A program made the position numbers and the translations under genes. 64,000 nucleotides of DNA, from the NCBI GenBank assembly GCA_004293445.1, contig RDYP01000017.1:1-64000 (forward strand). Reading direction: 5' to 3'. Under the pieces are notes generated by a model. That model was not told the DNA's origin. It ran no database searches and saw only the letters and a list, made by a program, of their open reading frames with translations. The stretch's first letter is position 1, and each line of letters starts with the position of its first letter. Positions 40,268 to 47,614 of the stretch are shown piece by piece. The DNA comes from Verrucomicrobiota bacterium. Its GTDB lineage: Bacteria > Verrucomicrobiota > Verrucomicrobiia > Verrucomicrobiales > Akkermansiaceae.

Positions 40268-40305
40268 AAGGGTCTCCCGTGAAAGCGGGAGGCCCTTTCT
40301 TTTTT
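40268..40305 (+). terminator. Intrinsic terminator of enolase
   Basis: A 12-bp stem (40268-40279 with 40286-40297, two G-T pairs, GGGTCTCCCG/CGGGAGGCCC core) closed by a TGAAAG loop, followed by TCTTTTTT. Confidence 0.9.
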
Positions 40306-40311
40306 GGGGAT

Positions 40312-40706
40312 GGTGGGGATGGGCGGTCCCATTTTGTCTGGTGCTGCGGAGGCGGTTCATGGGCGGGGTCTTTGGCGTCTCGCCCTCGCGGGGGAAGTGG
40401 GCGGGCCCGGCGGTCCCTGCCCTACCTTTGTTAGGTGGGGACCGCTGGGCGGTCCCATTTTGTCTGGTGCCGCGGAGGCGGTTCATGGGCGGAGCCTTTG
40501 GCGTTTCGCCCTCGTGGGGGAAGTGGGCGGGCCCGGCGGTCCCTGCCCTACCTTTGTTAGGTGGGGACCGCCGGGCGGTCCCATTTTGTCTGGTGCCGCG
40601 GAGGCGGTTCATGGGCGGAGTCTTTGGCGTTTCGCCCTCGCGGGGGAAGTGGGCGGGCCCGGCGGTCCCTGCCCTACCTTTGTTAGGTGGGGACCGCTGG
40701 GCGGTC
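40312..40706. repeat. Second array of the palindromic repeat family (126-bp period, three copies and a partial)
   Basis: Units begin GGTGGGGAC at 40312, 40434, 40560 and 40686; the first lacks about 4 bp near its start and the last is cut after ~20 bp. The order of elements matches the array at 33647: GGACCGC-(C/T)GG-GCGGTCCC palindrome, GCGGAGGCGGTTCATGGGCG core, CGCCCTCG stretch, GGCCCGGCGGTCC and the end CCCTACCTTTG. The unit at 40560 contains a perfect palindrome GGACCGCCGGGCGGTCC. The 126-bp period is a multiple of three, so long repetitive reading frames appear, but they are not genes. The rest of the gap to 40835 shows nothing recognisable. Confidence 0.93.
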
Positions 40707-40835
40707 TGGGTTCGCAGGATAAGGCTTTTCAGAGCTCTTGCTTGACCTTGTGGGAAAGGCTTCGCTTTCTGGTGCCGCAGCTCTTTCGAGGAGATAAGTC
40801 AGAAAGGTGGATCGCTGCAAAATTGTGTTATCGCC

Positions 40836-42536
40836 ATGAAGATGAAGTTATCGCGCCTTTTGATCGCCGCCGTGCTCCTGGTTCTCCCGGCATGCTCAAA
40901 GAAACCCGTCGAGGTGACGGGGCAGCTTTTCGTGGTCACGGAAGGCCGGGACAACATCAAGATGGGCGGGGTTCAGGTTTGGGGCATTCCGGATGAGAAC
41001 TTTGTGGAAGCGGCGAAGGAGGTGCTGCCGTGGTTTATCGAGGAGGCCACAAAGGAGGCTCAGTTGAGGACAGATGCTTGGAACCAATCCGAAGTTCTCA
41101 GTGAGATCCGTGAGATGGAGAAGGGTGTTGGGAAGTCGATTCCTGAGCTTGAGGAAATCTGTGAGGAGTTGGTCGAGGAGTCGGGGATTCCGGAGGATTA
41201 TCTGAGGAAAGAAGTTTCTAAACAGCTGGCGGTGGATCTCGCGGGCGGAGGTGATCCGATTTATCGCAGAGCAACGTCCAAACTCCTTGATTCCATCGAG
41301 GAGAAGCAAGAGATGACCACGGATGCGGATGGGCGATTCTCGGTTGAGGCGAAGGGGAAGACTTGGTTCATCGCTGCTGGTGAACGATCGGTCGGCAGCA
41401 AGAAGGAGTCCTATCTTTGGATCAAGGGCTTCGAGCCTTTGACAGGGAGTGCGAAGGCATCGGTCGTTATTTCCAATGATGCTGACATTGACTCCGACCA
41501 GCAGCTTCATGAGCTGATTTCGAGGGCGCTTGGAAAGACTGGAGAAATTGAAGAGCCCGGTGCCGCCGGACAGGTTGATGTGTCGGAGAAGCTGAAGCCT
41601 CTTTTTGCCAGCAAGCGCGAAGCTGCGGAGGCAGCGACGGCAAAGGCGAAGCGTGAAGTTGCCGAAGCGCGGGTGAGGGCGGCGCGTGAGGCGGCTGAGG
41701 CGAGGGTGAGGGCGGCACGTGCGGCGGCTGAGGCGAGGGCGAAGGCGGAACGTGAGGCGGCTGAGGCGAAAGTGAAGGCAGAGCGTGAGGCGGCTGAGTT
41801 GCTTGCAAAACAGAAAGCAAATCGCGCTGGGGAGGAGCATGATTTCGAAATCGCGCCCGGCGTTAAGATGAGCTTCTGCTGGTGTCCGGCGGGTGAGTTT
41901 CTGATGGGAAGCCCGGAATCCGAGGACGATAGAGGTGACGACGAAGATCAGGTGAAGGTGACGCTGAGCAAGGGCTTTTGGATGGCCAAGACGGAGGTGA
42001 CTCAGACGCAGTGGGAGGCGGTGATGGGAGAGAATCCGAGTGAGTTCAAGGGAGGTAGCCGCCCTGTCGAGAATGTCAGTTGGAATGATGCCCAAGAGTT
42101 TTTGCAGAAGCTCAATGGTCGACTGGGGAATGCAGACGGCGGGAAGATGGTCCTACCGACGGAAGCCCAGTGGGAATATGCGGCGCGGGCGGGACAGCAT
42201 GGTGTGTATGCCGGTGGTGGCTTGGATGAGGTGGCTTGGTTTGACGGGAACAGTGGTGATGAAACGCATCCGGTTGGTACGAAGAAAGCGAATGCCTGGG
42301 GGCTGCACGACATGAGCGGGAATGTCTGGGAGTGGTGTCAGGATTGGTATGATGATGAATTGCCGGGTGGCACTGATCCGAGTGGGCCTGAATCGGGCGC
42401 GTACCGGGTGTTCCGGGGCGGCGGCTGGTTCAGCAACGCCGACTACTGCCGCGTCGCGGACCGCGACAACAGCCGCATCCCGTCGCCCCAGTACGACTAC
42501 GTCGGGTTCCGGGTCGCCCGCAGTTCAGTCCCCTAG
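40836..42536 (+). CDS. FGE-sulfatase/C-type-lectin-fold lipoprotein, candidate DGR variable protein
   Basis: A 566-residue protein. Residues 1-20 form a lipoprotein signal peptide with lipobox LPAC (Cys20). Residues ~25-215 are a soluble domain with TTDADGRFSVEAKG, like carboxypeptidase-regulatory beta domains. Residues ~262-330 are an Ala/Glu/Arg coiled coil. Residues ~335-566 are an FGE (SUMF1) domain (FLMGSPESEDD, VTQTQWEAVMGENP, LPTEAQWEYAAR, GLHDMSGNVWEWCQDW, FRGGGW, YVGFRVARS). Of the FGE catalytic cysteine pair only Cys538 is kept, so it is probably not catalytic. DGR target proteins use this fold, and the last ~45 codons look like a DGR variable region (see findings). The likely role is a surface-displayed ligand-binding protein. 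Confidence 0.85.
   Translation: MKMKLSRLLIAAVLLVLPACSKKPVEVTGQLFVVTEGRDNIKMGGVQVWGIPDENFVEAAKEVLPWFIEEATKEAQLRTDAWNQSEVLSEIREMEKGVGKSIPELEEICEELVEESGIPEDYLRKEVSKQLAVDLAGGGDPIYRRATSKLLDSIEEKQEMTTDADGRFSVEAKGKTWFIAAGERSVGSKKESYLWIKGFEPLTGSAKASVVISNDADIDSDQQLHELISRALGKTGEIEEPGAAGQVDVSEKLKPLFASKREAAEAATAKAKREVAEARVRAAREAAEARVRAARAAAEARAKAEREAAEAKVKAEREAAELLAKQKANRAGEEHDFEIAPGVKMSFCWCPAGEFLMGSPESEDDRGDDEDQVKVTLSKGFWMAKTEVTQTQWEAVMGENPSEFKGGSRPVENVSWNDAQEFLQKLNGRLGNADGGKMVLPTEAQWEYAARAGQHGVYAGGGLDEVAWFDGNSGDETHPVGTKKANAWGLHDMSGNVWEWCQDWYDDELPGGTDPSGPESGAYRVFRGGGWFSNADYCRVADRDNSRIPSPQYDYVGFRVARSSVP
41646..41798 (+). repeat. 33-bp in-frame repeat encoding the coiled-coil stalk
   Basis: Five copies starting with CGTGA(G/A)-type codons at 41652, 41685, 41718, 41751 and 41784, exactly 33 bp apart, encode an 11-residue unit of the kind AREAAEARVRA. 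An 11-residue (hendecad) unit suits a long helical stalk, and the copy number could vary between strains. Confidence 0.85.
42393..42521 (+). other. Candidate DGR variable region (VR) at the 3' end of the FGE-like gene
   Basis: Codons 520-562 (43 in a row) all end in G or C, whereas the 20 codons before them often end in A or T. Within this block the exposed positions of the C-type-lectin/FGE fold are NNC codons: TTC, AGC, AAC at 532-534; GAC, TAC at 536-537; GAC at 542; GAC, AAC, AGC, CGC, ATC at 544-548; CCC at 551; TAC, GAC, TAC at 553-555. All could come from AAC codons by A-to-N change. Framework positions (W531, C538, R539, G557-F558-R559) are conserved. The block ends in a GC-rich stretch that could serve as IMH. 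Confidence 0.6.
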
Positions 42537-42559
42537 AACCCGCGGGCAGCGGAGCGACA

Positions 42560-42588
42560 GGCGGGACGGAGGCGGAGCCCGTCCTGCC
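42560..42588. repeat. 10-bp inverted repeat just downstream of the candidate VR
   Basis: 42560-42569 pairs with 42579-42588 (one G-T pair in RNA; nearly perfect in DNA), with a 9-nt loop, 24 bp after the stop codon. No T-run follows directly, so it is not a normal terminator. DGR variable regions are typically followed by such a hairpin/cruciform. A second 6-bp inverted repeat (42631-42636 with 42645-42650) lies further down. Confidence 0.7.
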
Positions 42589-42722
42589 AGAGCGGAGCGG
42601 AGGGGATTTTCCGCGAAGCGGGCAGTTTTTTCGGGAATTTTGGCTCCCGAGCCCGATGATCCGCTTCGACTTTTGAGCTTTTCTCTTCCTTTCCCTCTCT
42701 CCGTCTTCTCCCGTTTTTTCTT

Positions 42723-43847
42723 ATGAGCCTTCGCATCCTCCACACGGCTGACAATCACATCGGCATTCCCTTTGCGCGGTATCCGGATGGGGTCCGCGAG
42801 CGTTTGCTGGAGGAACGCTTCGCCGCGCTGGAACGGATCGTCGCCACGGCGAATGAGCGTCGTGCCCATTTTCTGGTGGTCGCGGGGGATCTCTTCGACA
42901 AGCAGGCGGTTCCGAAGGCGATGGTGGAGCGGACGGTGTCGATCCTGGCGCGGTTCGATGGCGAGCAGGTGCTGGTCCTAGCCGGAAACCACGACTACCA
43001 CGAGGGCGGCGACAACAAGTTGTGGCGCTGGTTCCGCGAGGCGGCGGAGGGGAGCTGCGTGCTGGCCCTGTCGGAGCCCGGCACCACGCGATTTTCCTGC
43101 GACGAAGTGGAAGTTCATTTCCATGCCTGTCCCTGCCCGAGCAAGCACGGCGAGGAGCATCGGATCGGCTGGGTCGCGGACCTGGAGAAGACTGCCGGAG
43201 TGCTCCACATCGGTCTGGCGCACGGCAATGTCGAGGGTCTGGGGCTGGATGCCGAGCAGCGCTATTTCAACATGACGGAGCAGGACCTGCGGGCGGCCGG
43301 GGTGCACACCTGGTTGCTCGGCCACATCCACGTCCCGGCTCCCGCGGTGGGGACGGTCGGCATGCCCTTGTTCTTCATGCCGGGCATTCACAGCCCAGAC
43401 TCGGTGAAGTGCAGCCATCCCGGTCACGCGTGGTGGCTCGAGCTCGATGCCGATGGCAGCTGCCGCCACGAGCTCCTGAGCACCGGCGCGCTGAGGTTCG
43501 TGCGCTTAAAGCGCGAGCTGCTCGATGCCGGTGGAATCGCCGCGCTGGGGGCGGAGTGCGCTCGGCTCGATGCCGCCAACACGCTGCTCGACCTGCAACT
43601 CGGCGGCCGCCTGAAGGAAGTCGAACTGGCGGAGCTGAGGCAGAGGCTGGACGCCCTGAAGCCCGCCTTCCTGCACCTGAGCTGCGAACTGGACATCGCC
43701 GCGGTGCTCGATGCCACGGCGATCGCTGCGAAGTTCCCCGAGGGCACGCTGCCGCACGAGCTGCTGCACGCCTTACTCGACGACGCGGCCCATCCGGGCG
43801 ACGCGCACGACGCTCTCGAAATCATCGAATCCCTCCAACGCGCATGA
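42723..43847 (+). CDS. SbcD-like metallophosphoesterase (DNA repair nuclease)
   Basis: A 374-residue calcineurin-like phosphoesterase of the Mre11/SbcD type. The metal-binding motifs are in order: HTADNHIG (D-x-H at residues 9-11), VVAGDLFDK, LAGNHDYHEG, then GLAHGN and LLGHIHVPA (GHxH). It is predicted to form a nuclease complex with the SMC-like ATPase encoded next: its TGA overlaps the ATPase ATG by 4 bp, as in sbcDC. The C-terminal ~120 residues are helical and may bind the ATPase coiled coil. It lacks the full SbcD capping-domain signature, so I give no gene symbol. Confidence 0.85.
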   Translation: MSLRILHTADNHIGIPFARYPDGVRERLLEERFAALERIVATANERRAHFLVVAGDLFDKQAVPKAMVERTVSILARFDGEQVLVLAGNHDYHEGGDNKLWRWFREAAEGSCVLALSEPGTTRFSCDEVEVHFHACPCPSKHGEEHRIGWVADLEKTAGVLHIGLAHGNVEGLGLDAEQRYFNMTEQDLRAAGVHTWLLGHIHVPAPAVGTVGMPLFFMPGIHSPDSVKCSHPGHAWWLELDADGSCRHELLSTGALRFVRLKRELLDAGGIAALGAECARLDAANTLLDLQLGGRLKEVELAELRQRLDALKPAFLHLSCELDIAAVLDATAIAAKFPEGTLPHELLHALLDDAAHPGDAHDALEIIESLQRA

Positions 43848-46282
43848 AGCTCCTCGGCATCCGTCTCCATCCCTTCGGCGGCACGAAGGACCGCCACGTG
43901 GCGCTGCAAGAGGGCCTGAACCTTCTTCACGGGCCCAACGAGTTCGGGAAAAGCACGCTGACCCAGGCCTTGTGGCACGCGTTGTTCACCCCGACCAAGC
44001 TCCCGCCCGAACGTCTGAAAAAGACCATGGGTCGTTGGTTTCCCCGGCCGCAGGGCAGTCATGCCCGCGTCAGCGTGGAATTCGAGGCGGAGGGACGGAC
44101 TTGGAACTTGCAGAAGTGCTGGGGGACGGGTGCCGCCTCCTTGCTCACGCCGGCCGATGGGGCATCGATCAGCGATCCCGGCGTGGTCCAAGCGACCCTG
44201 GAGCGGCTGGTCCGGCGCAACGAAGCGACCTGGCGGCAGGTGCTTTTCCTGAACCAAGCGCAGCTGACCCGGACGATTGAGGAACTGAAGGCGAATGCGG
44301 GGGATATCGATGACTTGCAGCCCCTCCTGGCGGGGGCGGCGGCCATCCCCGGAGACATTCCGGCGGACAAGCTGGTGGAAGCGGTGGACGGGCGGATCGC
44401 GGAACATTTCAGTCAGTGGGATCGGCTCGCTGGTGGGCCGAAGGATGGGCGTGGGATCGACAGGCCTTGGGTTCAAAAGGTAGGCCCCTTGCTGGCTGCC
44501 TACTACGCGATGGAGACCACGCGGCGGGCGCTGGATGAGGTGAAGGGTTACGAGATCCGGGTGGACCGGGTGCATGCCGGTTTGCGGGAGGCGGAGGCTC
44601 GATTCGCTGTGGATCGAGATTTTGTCGCCACGGGCCGGGGCCTGCGGGACGGGCTTGCGCGTCGCGAGGGGCTGGCGGAGCGGGTCACGCGTCTGAATGG
44701 CGAGCAGGGCCAGCTGCGGCAAGTGCTCGTCGAGTGGCCGGGCGCGGAGCAGGTGATGGACAACACGCGGGTCGGGATCGAGCAAAGCGCGTCGGCGATC
44801 GGCGAGCTGGAACAGGAGCTGGCGAACGCCCGCAAGCGGGCGGCGGCCGAGGAACTGCGGGCTGGGCACGAGCGGTTGGTGAAGGCGCGCGAGGCTTGGC
44901 GGACCGCGCTGTCGATGCTGGAGGCGACGCCAGCGATCCCGGCCGAGGCCTTGCGCGAACTGCGTGAGCTGGCGGCGGAGAGCGAGCGGCTGCGGATTCA
45001 GATCGCCGCGCAGAAGCTGAGCGCCCGCCTCGAGAGCCGTGCGGAGGTGTCGGTGGACATCGGGCGGGGAGTCGATGCCTTGGAACGGGTCGTCCTGCCT
45101 GCCGGCGGCGAGTGGGCAGGTCAGGCGGAAGGAAAGCTGAGGCTGGAAGTCGGGGAACTCAGCATCGAGGTGGCCAGCGGAAGCGGCGACGTGCAGGGAT
45201 TGTTTTCCCGGCTTGCTGAGAACGATGCGCGGCGGAAGGAAATCCTGAGGGGCTTGAATCTCGAAGATCTGGTGGCGGTCGAGGCTGCCGAATCGCGGCA
45301 TCGCGAGCGGGTTCAGGAAGAACGGGCTGCGAGGCAAGTGCACGCGGCGGCGCTGCAGGGGAAATCCGAGGAAACCTGGGCGGCGGAGATCGCCGGGCTG
45401 GATGCCTTGCCGCCGACCCGTGCGGTGGCGGCGCTGGAGGAAGAACGAGGCAGGGTGCTGACCCGTAAGGCGGAACTGGAAGCCGGGGTCCGACAGGTGC
45501 AGGAGAAGGTCGAGCGCTGGCGTCGGGAGTTCGGCGATCTCGATGCGCTGACTTCCATCATCATCGACAAGGCGGCGGCGCTGAAGGAGGCGGAGAGCGA
45601 GCTGGGCGCTCTGCCCGGGCTGCCGGATGGCTTCGAGAGCGTGGCGGCCTACCTCGATGTGCTGCGCGTGCGGGAGCAGCGGCAGGCTGCGGCGGCGCAG
45701 GAGCTCGAGACCCTGAAGGTCGAGCAAGCGGGCTTGGTGGCCAAGACGCCGCTTCGTACGGCCGAGGAATTGGGCGAGGAGTTGGAGTCGCGCGAGGCGG
45801 AGTTCCGGCGGCATGAGGAGAAAGGGCGCGCGCTCATGCGCATCCGAGACAAGCTCGCGGGCATCGTGGCGGAGCGCGGCAATGTGGATCCGATGGCGGG
45901 CCTGAGGGCATCGATCGCCCGGAATTTCGAAGCCCTCAGCGGCGGGCGTTATGTCGGTGTGCGGCTGGAAGGTGGCGCGCCGGTCGAGGTGTCGGGAACG
46001 GTGACGCTGGAGGCGGGGCTGCTGTCGCAGGGCACGCTCGGGTCGTTGGCACTGGCGACCCGCCTATCGTTGGCGGCGCTTTATCTGAAGGACGCGCAGG
46101 GCTTCATGGTGCTCGATGACCCCTTTACCGACATGGATCCCGCGCGTCGTCGGGCGGCGGTCGAGGGTTTGGCGGAGTTTTCGAAGGGTCGCCAAGTCCT
46201 GTTTTTCACCTGTCACCCGCAGCATGCGAGTGAATTGCAGGAGCTTGCGGGAGGGCAGGTGGCTGCCTTTTCCGCTTCGTGA
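43844..46282 (+). CDS. SMC/Rad50-like AAA ATPase, partner of the upstream nuclease
   Basis: An 812-residue ATPase. Walker A is HGPNEFGKST (residues 29-38). Long Ala/Glu/Arg-rich coiled coils fill ~200-640. The C-terminal ABC head has the signature LSQGTLGSLALATRLSLA and Walker B FMVLDDPFTDMD, followed by the H-loop VLFFTCHPQH. It is shorter than SbcC (~1050) and closer in size to YhaN/Rad50-like proteins, and no zinc-hook CxxC is visible in the middle. Its ATG at 43844 overlaps the nuclease stop (ATGA), so the two products probably act as a DNA end-processing complex. Confidence 0.85.
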   Translation: MKLLGIRLHPFGGTKDRHVALQEGLNLLHGPNEFGKSTLTQALWHALFTPTKLPPERLKKTMGRWFPRPQGSHARVSVEFEAEGRTWNLQKCWGTGAASLLTPADGASISDPGVVQATLERLVRRNEATWRQVLFLNQAQLTRTIEELKANAGDIDDLQPLLAGAAAIPGDIPADKLVEAVDGRIAEHFSQWDRLAGGPKDGRGIDRPWVQKVGPLLAAYYAMETTRRALDEVKGYEIRVDRVHAGLREAEARFAVDRDFVATGRGLRDGLARREGLAERVTRLNGEQGQLRQVLVEWPGAEQVMDNTRVGIEQSASAIGELEQELANARKRAAAEELRAGHERLVKAREAWRTALSMLEATPAIPAEALRELRELAAESERLRIQIAAQKLSARLESRAEVSVDIGRGVDALERVVLPAGGEWAGQAEGKLRLEVGELSIEVASGSGDVQGLFSRLAENDARRKEILRGLNLEDLVAVEAAESRHRERVQEERAARQVHAAALQGKSEETWAAEIAGLDALPPTRAVAALEEERGRVLTRKAELEAGVRQVQEKVERWRREFGDLDALTSIIIDKAAALKEAESELGALPGLPDGFESVAAYLDVLRVREQRQAAAAQELETLKVEQAGLVAKTPLRTAEELGEELESREAEFRRHEEKGRALMRIRDKLAGIVAERGNVDPMAGLRASIARNFEALSGGRYVGVRLEGGAPVEVSGTVTLEAGLLSQGTLGSLALATRLSLAALYLKDAQGFMVLDDPFTDMDPARRRAAVEGLAEFSKGRQVLFFTCHPQHASELQELAGGQVAAFSAS

Positions 46283-46291
46283 GAGCGCGGG

Positions 46292-47596
46292 CTAGACCTT
46301 TTCGAAAGTGCCTGTGGAGTCGCCGATCCGTCGGGCCTTGGCTCCCATGCGATCGAGGAGCGAGAGGTAGAGGTTGGTCATCGGGGTGCCCTCGGGCGCT
46401 TCGATGATCCGGCCGGGCTTGAGGGTGCCGTTGCCTTTGCCGGCGAGGAGGAGGGGGAGGTCGTTGTGATTGTGGCGGTTCCCGTCGGCGATGCCGCCGC
46501 CGTAAACGATCATCGAGTGGTCGAGCAGCGAGCCCTCGCCTTCGGGGGTGTCGCGCATTTTGCGGAGGAAATGGGCGAGTTGCTCGATGTAGAATCGGTC
46601 GATCTTTCCGATGGCTTCGAGCGTGTTGGGATTTCCCCGGTGGTGGGAAAGCTCGTGGTGGGCGGAGTGGATGTCGATTTCCGGGAAGGTCCGGTTGGAC
46701 CCGTCGTGGGCGAGGAGGAAGGTGGAGACGCGGGTGGTGTCGGTCTGGAAGGCGAGGTGCATCAGGTCGAACATCGTGCGGATGTGCGCGCCGTAGGTTT
46801 GCGGGACGCCGTTCGGACGCTGATCCTCGGGGACTTCGACGCGGAACTTTTCGGCGTTTTCGATGCGGCGTTCGACGTCGCGGACGGCGGTGAGGTATTC
46901 CTCCATTTTCCCGCGGTCGGTGGAGCCGAGGCGCGATTGGAGGCGTTTGGCATCGTCCATCACGAAATCGAGGATGCTTTGCCGGTAGTGTCGGCGTCGT
47001 GCGTCTTCGCGGGCGTTGCCGGAGCCGAACATTTTTTCGAAGACGAGTCGCGGGTCGCGTTCGGCGGGGGCGGGGGTGGATTCGTTGATCCAGGAGAGGT
47101 TGAATTGGTAGGCGCAAGAGTATCCGGAATCGCAGTGGCCGGAACTGCGTGGGGGATCGGTCGAAAGTTCGAGGGAAGGGAGTCGGGTGAGGTGGCCGAT
47201 GTGGCGGGCGGCGATTTGGTCGACGGATTCTCCAACCGCGATATCGGCGCCGGCGGTTTTGCGGGCCTGGCAGCCGGTGAGGAAGGTGGCGTTGGCGCGG
47301 GCGTGGTCGCCGGCTCCGTCGCCGTTGGCGAAGGCCTTTTCGTGGTCCAGTCCGCGGAGGACGGAGAAGTGTTCGCGGAGTTCGGCGAGGGGTTCGAGGG
47401 TCTTGGAGAGCGTGTGGTTTTTTCCGGAGCCGCTGGGTCGCCAGAGGTCGAGGTTGACGCCGTTCGGGATGTAGATGAAGGCCATCCGGGTGGGGGCGGC
47501 GGCTTTGGCGCGGGTGGTGGCTGCCTGAAGAGACGGGAGCGACGGCAGGGCCAGGGTGGTGGCGAGGCTTTTGAGGAAAGTGCGTCGTGGGGTCAT
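46292..47596 (-). CDS. DUF1552-domain protein with Tat signal
   Basis: A 434-residue exported protein. The N-terminus RRTFLKSLATTLALPSL matches a twin-arginine signal, and the rest is a DUF1552 protein (FIYIPNGVNLDLWRPSG, GCQARKTAGADIAVGESVDQIAA, PSLELSTDPPRSSGHCDSGYSCAY, SLLDHSMIVYGGGIADGNRHNHNDLPLLLAGKG). Such proteins are abundant in Planctomycetes and Verrucomicrobia and are almost always paired with DUF1592/DUF1585 cytochrome-type proteins, as here (18 bp downstream of that gene). The biochemical function is not established; an alkaline-phosphatase-like fold has been suggested for the related DUF1501. Confidence 0.88.
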   Translation of the reverse strand: MTPRRTFLKSLATTLALPSLPSLQAATTRAKAAAPTRMAFIYIPNGVNLDLWRPSGSGKNHTLSKTLEPLAELREHFSVLRGLDHEKAFANGDGAGDHARANATFLTGCQARKTAGADIAVGESVDQIAARHIGHLTRLPSLELSTDPPRSSGHCDSGYSCAYQFNLSWINESTPAPAERDPRLVFEKMFGSGNAREDARRRHYRQSILDFVMDDAKRLQSRLGSTDRGKMEEYLTAVRDVERRIENAEKFRVEVPEDQRPNGVPQTYGAHIRTMFDLMHLAFQTDTTRVSTFLLAHDGSNRTFPEIDIHSAHHELSHHRGNPNTLEAIGKIDRFYIEQLAHFLRKMRDTPEGEGSLLDHSMIVYGGGIADGNRHNHNDLPLLLAGKGNGTLKPGRIIEAPEGTPMTNLYLSLLDRMGAKARRIGDSTGTFEKV

Positions 47597-47614
47597 GGTC
47601 GGGAGGGCTGAGCG

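Noticed and set aside
40304..40996. Reading frames of 134 and 230 codons with repetitive Gly/Pro/Trp-rich peptides
   Set aside because: They arise because the 126-bp repeat period is a multiple of three; the peptide simply mirrors the DNA repeat.
40836..42536. Active formylglycine-generating enzyme for the sulfatase at 52521
   Set aside because: Only one of the two catalytic cysteines is present, and the protein is a lipoprotein with a stalk; a structural role of the fold fits better.
43022..43843. Upstream extension of the SMC-like ATPase by about 270 codons
   Set aside because: This part is a shifted-frame reading of the nuclease gene; Walker A starts 29 residues after the ATG at 43844.
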